A DNA stretch of 12,820 bases from JBKEAJ01 sp047972135 (GTDB lineage Bacteria > Bacteroidota > Bacteroidia > Bacteroidales > Prolixibacteraceae). The position numbers were made by a program, and so were the translations under genes. The DNA is taken from contig JBKEAJ010000072.1 of the NCBI GenBank assembly GCA_047972135.1, positions 1 to 12,820 of the forward strand, in the 5' to 3' direction. This document shows, piece after piece, positions 9,237 through 12,820 of this stretch; position 1 is the stretch's first letter; the number at the start of each line of letters is the position of its first letter. The notes below the pieces were generated by a model. It was not told the origin of the DNA. It saw only the letters and a list, made by a program, of their open reading frames with translations, and did not search any database.

Positions 9237-9268
9237 CAAAGGTAAGCAAAAGCTAGCTCTATTTCAAT
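9237..9268 (-). promoter_or_regulatory. Proximal pyrG promoter (ATTG-N20-TACCTTTG)
   Basis: Read on the minus strand, ATTG (9268-9265), exactly 20 nt, then TACCTTTG (9244-9237), a perfect Bacteroidetes TAnnTTTG -7 box. Transcription would start near 9230, giving a leader of about 10 nt containing a run of six T before the GTG. The same boxes and spacing occur in the promoter at 9445-9476. Confidence 0.6.
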
Positions 9269-9284
9269 TCATATTTAAATTCCT

Positions 9285-9314
9285 CAAATCTATAATCTCT
9301 AAGCACTCGCCAAA
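9285..9314 (-). promoter_or_regulatory. Possible distal pyrG promoter (TTTG-N18-TAGATTTG)
   Basis: On the minus strand TTTG (9314-9311), 18 nt, then TAGATTTG (9292-9285). Both boxes match the Bacteroidetes consensus, with a shorter spacer than the other promoters here. It would give a leader of about 58 nt for pyrG. Confidence 0.4.
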
Positions 9315-9444
9315 TAAAATAAATTTAACCTCCAAGTACTTAAATTACTGATATTTACATAACAACACCCACCGCCTCCAATTATACAAAAAACTAAATC
9401 GCAGTTAATTCTTAGTTAAATTCGATACAAAATACAGTATTTCT

Positions 9445-9476
9445 ATTGCGAGTTTTAAAACTCATGCCTACCTTTG
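9445..9476 (+). promoter_or_regulatory. Plus-strand promoter with palindromic operator-like spacer
   Basis: ATTG (9445-9448), 20 nt, TACCTTTG (9469-9476): the Bacteroidetes promoter form with a perfect -7 box. The spacer contains the perfect 14-bp palindrome GAGTTTTAAAACTC (9450-9463), a position where a dimeric regulator would block or adjust polymerase. Transcription should start near 9483, on the strand opposite to all genes and divergent from pyrG. No credible ORF of normal size follows. Confidence 0.6.
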
Positions 9477-9658
9477 TCTCGTTAAGGTGAGATGTGCTGA
9501 TCGATTTGGTATAATGTTTGCCAGCAGGTCGGATAAAGCCTTTTAAGTTTTCTTAGACAAAGAAAGATGTATTGCGCACAATAAAGTAAATTAGTAAGCG
9601 TTCTTACATTGTGTAAAGAAAAATGGTCTTTTTTTAATGACAAGAACTCAATTCAGAG
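9477..9658 (+). other. Probable untranslated transcribed region upstream of the RNA repeats
   Basis: This stretch follows the 9445-9476 promoter. All ATG frames starting before 9637 are ten codons or fewer. Small stem-loops are possible (TGCTG...CAGCA around 9500-9530; TTTCTT-AGACA-AAGAAA at 9549-9565; TTCTT/AAGAA with an inner ACA/TGT around 9601-9620), followed by a run of seven T at about 9629-9635. The RNA may end there as a separate small RNA of about 150 nt or continue into repeat copy 1. I do not recognise it as 6S, tmRNA, SRP or RNase P RNA. Confidence 0.3.
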
Positions 9659-9694
9659 ATATTTTCAACAATGCTTTGGCATTCTTGAAAATAT
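9659..9694 (+). repeat. 36-nt near-perfect inverted repeat before RNA copy 1
   Basis: The arms are ATATTTTCAA-C-AATGC and GCATT-C-TTGAAAATAT with loop TTTG: 15 base pairs interrupted by one C-C mismatch. It abuts the first hairpin of RNA copy 1 directly and is absent from copy 2, where a promoter occupies the equivalent place. No T-run follows, so it is not an intrinsic terminator. Confidence 0.75.
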
Positions 9695-9777
9695 ATGTCC
9701 TTCGGGACATACTTCTCTTTTCCATAGTTTAGTTAGTTTAGGTTGGGAAGGGCGTTCAGAGGAACGTCCTTCTTTTT
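9688..9777 (+). ncRNA. Structured small RNA element, copy 1
   Basis: A 90-nt element repeated 142 bp downstream. It contains hairpin TATGTCC-TTCG-GGACATA (9694-9711; a C-UUCG-G tetraloop), an unpaired-looking AT-rich linker with TAGTTTAGTTAGTTTAGG, and an intrinsic terminator at 9747-9777. Compared with copy 2 there are five differences, all in the hairpin: two compensatory base-pair exchanges and the second loop base. No good promoter lies directly upstream (ATGCTTTG in place of TAnnTTTG), so it may be read from the promoter at 9445-9476. An overlapping 31-codon frame (9637-9732) also exists. Being an RNA is inferred from pairing, covariation and terminator; the family is not recognised. Confidence 0.65.
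9747..9777 (+). terminator. Intrinsic terminator of RNA copy 1
   Basis: Stem GAAGGGCGTTC / GAACGTCCTTC (11 pairs, one G-U), loop AGAG, followed by five T. The T-run gives plus-strand direction. Confidence 0.85.
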
Positions 9778-9789
9778 AAAACTTTCAAA

Positions 9790-9821
9790 ACTGATGGAAC
9801 AAATAAAAATGAGTATCTTTG
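9790..9821 (+). promoter_or_regulatory. Promoter of RNA copy 2 (ACTG-N20-TATCTTTG)
   Basis: A perfect TAnnTTTG -7 box (TATCTTTG, 9814-9821) is preceded at exactly 20 nt by ACTG, a one-base variant of the ATTG used by the other two promoters here. The predicted start is near 9828, just before the RNA's first hairpin. Confidence 0.6.
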
Positions 9822-9827
9822 ATTGAA

Positions 9828-9922
9828 TTAAAATATATACCCTACGGGGTATACTTCTCTTTTCCATAGTTTAGTTAGTTTAGGTTGGGAAGGGCGTTCA
9901 GAGGAACGTCCTTCTTTTTTTT
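9828..9922 (+). ncRNA. Structured small RNA element, copy 2
   Basis: About 95 nt from the predicted start to the end of the T-run. The first hairpin is TATACCC-TACG-GGGTATA (9836-9853), a C-UACG-G tetraloop, 8 nt after the predicted start. The linker and terminator are identical to copy 1 (69 identical nt, 9851-9919). Relative to copy 1, G-C became A-U and U-A became C-G in the stem, while the loop changed from UUCG to UACG, so pairing and UNCG loop class are both kept. With its own promoter and terminator this is a self-contained transcription unit. No start codon feeds the conserved frame, which argues for RNA rather than peptide function. It acts in trans if at all, since no plus-strand gene follows. 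Confidence 0.72.
9889..9922 (+). terminator. Intrinsic terminator of RNA copy 2
   Basis: The same 11-pair stem and AGAG loop as copy 1, followed by eight T. Confidence 0.88.
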
Positions 9923-9957
9923 GTATCTCTATTAAACAAACTCAATCAGACACTCAG

Positions 9958-10973
9958 TTAATCTTTAGACTTTACAAAGTCGGCGAGAGAAAAGTACACC
10001 GACACAAGAAACTGTCGTGGACGCAAACTATAATAAGACTCACTTATGTGGAGATATTATCGTCAGCCTGAACCTCAAACATGTTCTCATCTTTACTTAA
10101 ATCCATGTACAAGTCGGCAAGCTCAATACCGGTATTGTTGGATTTCGCAGATATAATCATCTGCTCGTTGGGTGCAAAAAACATTGGCACCAGACCAAAA
10201 TCCCAAAGAAAAGGGCTTGCTCCAAAACCTAAATCTCCAGTTCCTGTGAGAGTAATATCATTCTTTAGCTTTATATTGAGCGATGTCCTGTCGGAAGGTT
10301 CCAAAGAGTCAAGCATTTTAAAGGGCTGATGATTTTGCAACACTTCAATACTTGTAGCAGAGCTGTGGGGCAAGTTCTTATTGGCAAGGCTATACCTGCC
10401 GCCCAGCAAGTCCATACCCTCGATATAGTACTTCTGTATTGCCCTCCCATTGTAATATATTTTCCCGTCCCATCATCTACCTCGAACCCAGGAATACGCT
10501 TTATTACATCCTCCACAGAACGGTCGCTACCACGCACATATGATGCTACCTTATAAACAAGAGTATCGCCTTTTATTATTACAGGAGGAGCTTCTACATC
10601 TATGTTACTTAGCTCGTACGCATGAGATTCTAAGATAATATAAAGATGTTGAGATTTATTGAGCAAGATTAAAGCTGTATCTGCAGAAAACATAGACTTA
10701 CACTTCAGAACTAGAGTGTCAGGACTGAGAGGCAAATTTATCTTGAAGATTGCCATCACCATCCGAAATGCAGAAAGCCAAGGTCAAAAGGCTTCTTTGA
10801 GGAGACACCGTTACGCGTACTCCTACTGCAGGTTTAAGCTCTATGCCTTCTTTAAATTTAAGCGAGCCTGTAAGTGCATTTTGCGAATATACACAAAGCG
10901 GACAGATACAAAAAACCAACAGCTGCAGCACAACTCCATATACTCTTGATTTCCTATGTATCTCGTTTCGCAT
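9958..10973 (-). pseudogene. TonB-dependent receptor remnant: two frameshifts and internal deletion
   Basis: Conserved pieces of an outer-membrane TonB-dependent receptor appear in order across three frames. The ATG at 10973 gives a signal peptide ending CVYSQ and a carboxypeptidase-regulatory-like beta domain ending GDGNLQD. A frameshift at about 10737-10742 (an A-run) leads to LPLSPDTLVLKCKS and the plug start GDTLVYKVASYV...IPGFEVDD. A second shift at about 10467-10474 leads to DGKIYYNGRAIQKYYIEG and MDLLGGRYSLANKNLP, EVLQNHQPFK, and FGASPFLWDFGLVPM. That frame stops at 10044, after only about 310 residues, where this family usually has roughly 900. In the third frame, SYYSLRPRQFLVSVYFSL (ending at TAA 9958) looks like the closing barrel strand. 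Most of the barrel is therefore deleted. Its neighbour, a GLPGLI gene 87 bp upstream, is the usual companion. Confidence 0.85.
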
Positions 10974-11060
10974 AGGCACTTTTTTACTCTCTTTATTTAG
11001 ACAAAAATATAAATTATCGTGATATAGAGGCAATAAGGACTATTGCACAACACTGAAACA

Positions 11061-11915
11061 CTATTTATCAGGCTTTTCTATAAAATTATTCAATGAAGAA
11101 AAGTACCTCGCAATCTTTGCCGAAATATCATCAGGATTATTAGGATGAACAGTAGAACTGCAACTCTGCACTTTGAATGCCTTAAACATAGCCTCTCTTG
11201 AGGTGGTATATCTCATATCATTATCGGTATTTCTGTATATGGCTTTTTTTTCTTGAAGAATACCCGAAACCTCAAAAACATGTTCCTTTTTAGTATCATA
11301 AAGCCTGATAATCAAGCCCGGCAAGCCCGAAAATCGGTAGGACCCGTCGCTTATAGGAATTGCAGGAGCATACCATGCCACCCAGTCTCGTCCGCCAAAG
11401 CTAGTCGTCGCCTTTTGGCAAAAATGCCGCCCTATAGTAGCCGTGTCAGTACTCAGCTGCCATGTCATTAACGACAAGGCTGTACTAAATCTGTATACTC
11501 CCAGATTTGCAACACTTACCTCGGTAGACATGGTATCGTCTTCAAAACTCTTAAGTACTGCAAAAAGGGATATTGCATTTATCTTGGGAAAAGTTTTTGA
11601 AGCATCTATATAATCGTTTATAAAAAAGCTTTCACCAGAATGCTGCCTTTTTGCCCATTTGCAATCTAACTCCTCTCTCAACCAATACATTTCCGAACAA
11701 AACATAGAGAGTTTCTTAGAGCTAAGTAACATAAAACTGACATTATCAACATAATTATAATTGGTAGAATCTCTATGAAGCTCATAATCATAATGGACGA
11801 CTAAATCACTAGTATCTAGCACTTCAGGCACGGAAATGAACGGCAGTTCCTGTCCTCTTGAATCTTGCGCCTTTACGGATGCTACTACCAACAATAGTAA
11901 AAAACAGTGTAAAAT
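11061..11915 (-). CDS. GLPGLI family secreted protein, no standard start codon
   Basis: The family signature is plain: GGRDWVAWYAPAIPISDGSY followed by RFSGLPGLIIRLYD (about residues 187-200 counting from a TTG at 11894). GLPGLI proteins are secreted Bacteroidetes proteins of unknown function, about 250-300 residues, commonly encoded beside a TonB-dependent receptor of the type whose remnant lies downstream here. The signal peptide core LHCFLLLLVVASVKAQ extends upstream of that TTG. Between the in-frame stop at 11922-11924 and the core there is no ATG, GTG or TTG; the only candidate there is ATT at 11913-11915. Either translation begins at a rare codon, or the start has been lost and this gene is decaying together with the receptor. 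The body of the frame is otherwise intact. Confidence 0.8.
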   Translation of the reverse strand: MLHCFLLLLVVASVKAQDSRGQELPFISVPEVLDTSDLVVHYDYELHRDSTNYNYVDNVSFMLLSSKKLSMFCSEMYWLREELDCKWAKRQHSGESFFINDYIDASKTFPKINAISLFAVLKSFEDDTMSTEVSVANLGVYRFSTALSLMTWQLSTDTATIGRHFCQKATTSFGGRDWVAWYAPAIPISDGSYRFSGLPGLIIRLYDTKKEHVFEVSGILQEKKAIYRNTDNDMRYTTSREAMFKAFKVQSCSSTVHPNNPDDISAKIARYFSSLNNFIEKPDK

Positions 11916-12298
11916 ATTCTCTTAACTCTCAGTTTATTTCTCTGTTATCAATCGAATCATGGCATTTATATCATTTTGTATCAACTTACTATATTTATAG
12001 GTATATGGGCAGAGCTTTGCTTTGCTCTGCCCATACTAACATGCCCTACCAAGTAGTGGACACTTTTCCTAGTGATTCAGTGTCTGCAATATCCATTGGC
12101 TCTTTTCTATAGGCTTTTCCGAATCCACCTATGGCTTCATCGCAGTAGTAATAATAAGAGAATGCAAATTTTAACCGAATTAAAACGGCAAATAAATAGA
12201 AAATCTGCTATTTTATCAAAAAATCGAAATTATTTATCGACTTTTCCTCTAATCTGTTCGACAATATCACAGCATCAGAACATCACAGCATCATAGTA
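11916..12298. other. 383-bp spacer without a recognised gene
   Basis: It holds the strong hairpin at 12004-12035, a small inverted repeat GACACT...AGTGTC (about 12058-12084), and a minus-strand open stretch of about 50 codons (roughly 12050-12205) ending GKVSTTW before a TAG. That stretch reads CDEAIGGFGKAYRKEPMDI but has no start codon matching a known family. No TAnnTTTG promoter for the GLPGLI gene was found. The right end near 12280-12298 has repeated ACATCACAGCATCA-like triplets close to the stop of the PepSY gene. Confidence 0.5.
12004..12035. repeat. 12-bp perfect stem-loop in the PepSY-GLPGLI spacer
   Basis: TATGGGCAGAGC and GCTCTGCCCATA form a perfect GC-rich 12-bp stem with the 8-nt loop TTTGCTTT. 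Neither side has a T-run, so it is not a typical intrinsic terminator; it may still end transcription, protect an mRNA end, or be a dispersed palindromic repeat. Confidence 0.75.
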
Positions 12299-12820
12299 TC
12301 AAACGAGCTTCCGCTTCCGCCACCACATCAAATAGCCCGTTATCGGCATGCCTGCAATGATGAGGCTTGCTATAAACGCCAAAACACGTCCCCAAATTCC
12401 AAAAATAGCTCCCGTGTGCAGGTCGTAGTTCATACGTATGAGCTTGTCGGCAGCATCGTTGTCTTTATGTCTGCCGTAGATACTTGGTGTATTGAGTTCT
12501 TCCAAAGTGTATTGATCAAAATAACGATAGTCAATATTATAGTACAAGTTCTTTTCAGGTGCAACCTCAATGGTGATACAGCCTTGTGCGGAGCGAGGAA
12601 ACTGAACTCCTATCTGAGCAGCATCGGGATTTTCTGACTGTATACGGTAGAAAATCCTATCAACCGAAGGACTCTGCACATCTGCTTGCCCCTCTGTCGG
12701 GTCGCCACTCTTAGGAGCTGCACGCTCCAAAACTTTCTCTCCCCCAACACTTGCATACACTGCCGTTTTTGCCCAATTAAAAGTTATCACAACACCTGTT
12801 ATAGCAAATATGACAGCAAA
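12299..12820 (-). CDS. PepSY-associated TM-helix protein, C-terminal part (cut by window edge)
   Basis: The last 173 codons are present; the frame is open to the right edge. The fragment begins inside a membrane helix (FAVIFAITGVVITFNW), the typical first helix of PepSY-associated membrane proteins. A periplasmic-looking stretch follows, then the family motif DLHTGAIFGIWGR at about residues 133-145 and a final helix up to about 167, ending GYLMWWRKRKLV. The histidine in the DLHTG motif is conserved in the family. Such proteins are often found near TonB-dependent receptors and are proposed to take part in iron or siderophore handling; that is context knowledge, not shown here. The gene is 383 bp upstream of the GLPGLI gene, so they are probably not one operon. 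Confidence 0.87.
   Translation of the reverse strand, partial: FAVIFAITGVVITFNWAKTAVYASVGGEKVLERAAPKSGDPTEGQADVQSPSVDRIFYRIQSENPDAAQIGVQFPRSAQGCITIEVAPEKNLYYNIDYRYFDQYTLEELNTPSIYGRHKDNDAADKLIRMNYDLHTGAIFGIWGRVLAFIASLIIAGMPITGYLMWWRKRKLV

Noticed and set aside
9477..9658. 6S RNA, tmRNA or SRP RNA in the region after the 9445 promoter
   Set aside because: I could not find long closing helices between the two ends, a tag reading frame, or the SRP GGAAGCA-type loop.
9733..9867. Minus-strand micro-ORFs beginning MEKRS in both RNA copies (9648-9725 and 9733-9867)
   Set aside because: Both begin at the same ATG and share MEKRS..RR.YI, but the later residues differ entirely, there is no ribosome site, and the differences between copies are better explained by compensatory pairing on the plus strand.
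9688..9922. Retron or CRISPR-like repeat
   Set aside because: No reverse transcriptase or Cas gene is near; there are only two copies and each ends in a standard terminator.

Overview
The window (low-GC, all recognisable protein genes on the minus strand) looks like a chromosomal segment of a Bacteroidetes bacterium, most likely order Bacteroidales. The support is a Bat aerotolerance operon in the usual Bacteroidetes order, a YidC of Bacteroidetes type (lysine in the groove helix, long basic tail) next to pyrG, a GLPGLI-family protein beside a TonB-dependent receptor remnant, and promoters of the Bacteroidetes form (TTG-like box, about 20 nt, TAnnTTTG).

Layout in transcription order (right to left, minus strand): a PepSY/TM-helix protein cut by the right edge (12299-12820); a 383-bp spacer with a strong hairpin; a GLPGLI-family secreted protein without a normal start codon (11061-11915); a broken TonB-dependent receptor with two frameshifts and apparent loss of nearly all its barrel (9958-10973); a 737-bp gene-free stretch; pyrG (CTP synthase); yidC (membrane insertase); then a six-gene operon moxR, DUF58 gene, BatD/DUF4381-like gene, batA, batB and batC (cut by the left edge). 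In the Bat operon a MoxR AAA+ ATPase, two membrane-anchored VWA proteins, a DUF58 protein, an Ig-like membrane protein and a TPR protein probably form one envelope-associated complex.

The most interesting part is the gene-free stretch between the receptor pseudogene and pyrG. On the plus strand, opposite to every gene, it holds two tandem copies (142 bp apart) of a 90-nt element. Each copy has a 7-bp hairpin capped by a cUNCGg tetraloop, an identical 36-nt linker, and a strong intrinsic terminator. The copies differ at only five positions. Four of these form two compensatory base-pair exchanges in the first hairpin, and the fifth is the N of the UNCG loop. That is direct covariation evidence for a structured small RNA, and I do not recognise the family. 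The second copy has its own promoter. The first is preceded by a 36-nt near-perfect inverted repeat, and farther upstream lies a promoter whose spacer is filled by a perfect 14-bp palindrome. Three promoters here share the same 20-nt geometry.

Two other intergenic spacers, upstream of batA's neighbour gene end and upstream of yidC, contain degenerate tandem heptamers of the form nnnAGCY/nTARGCT.
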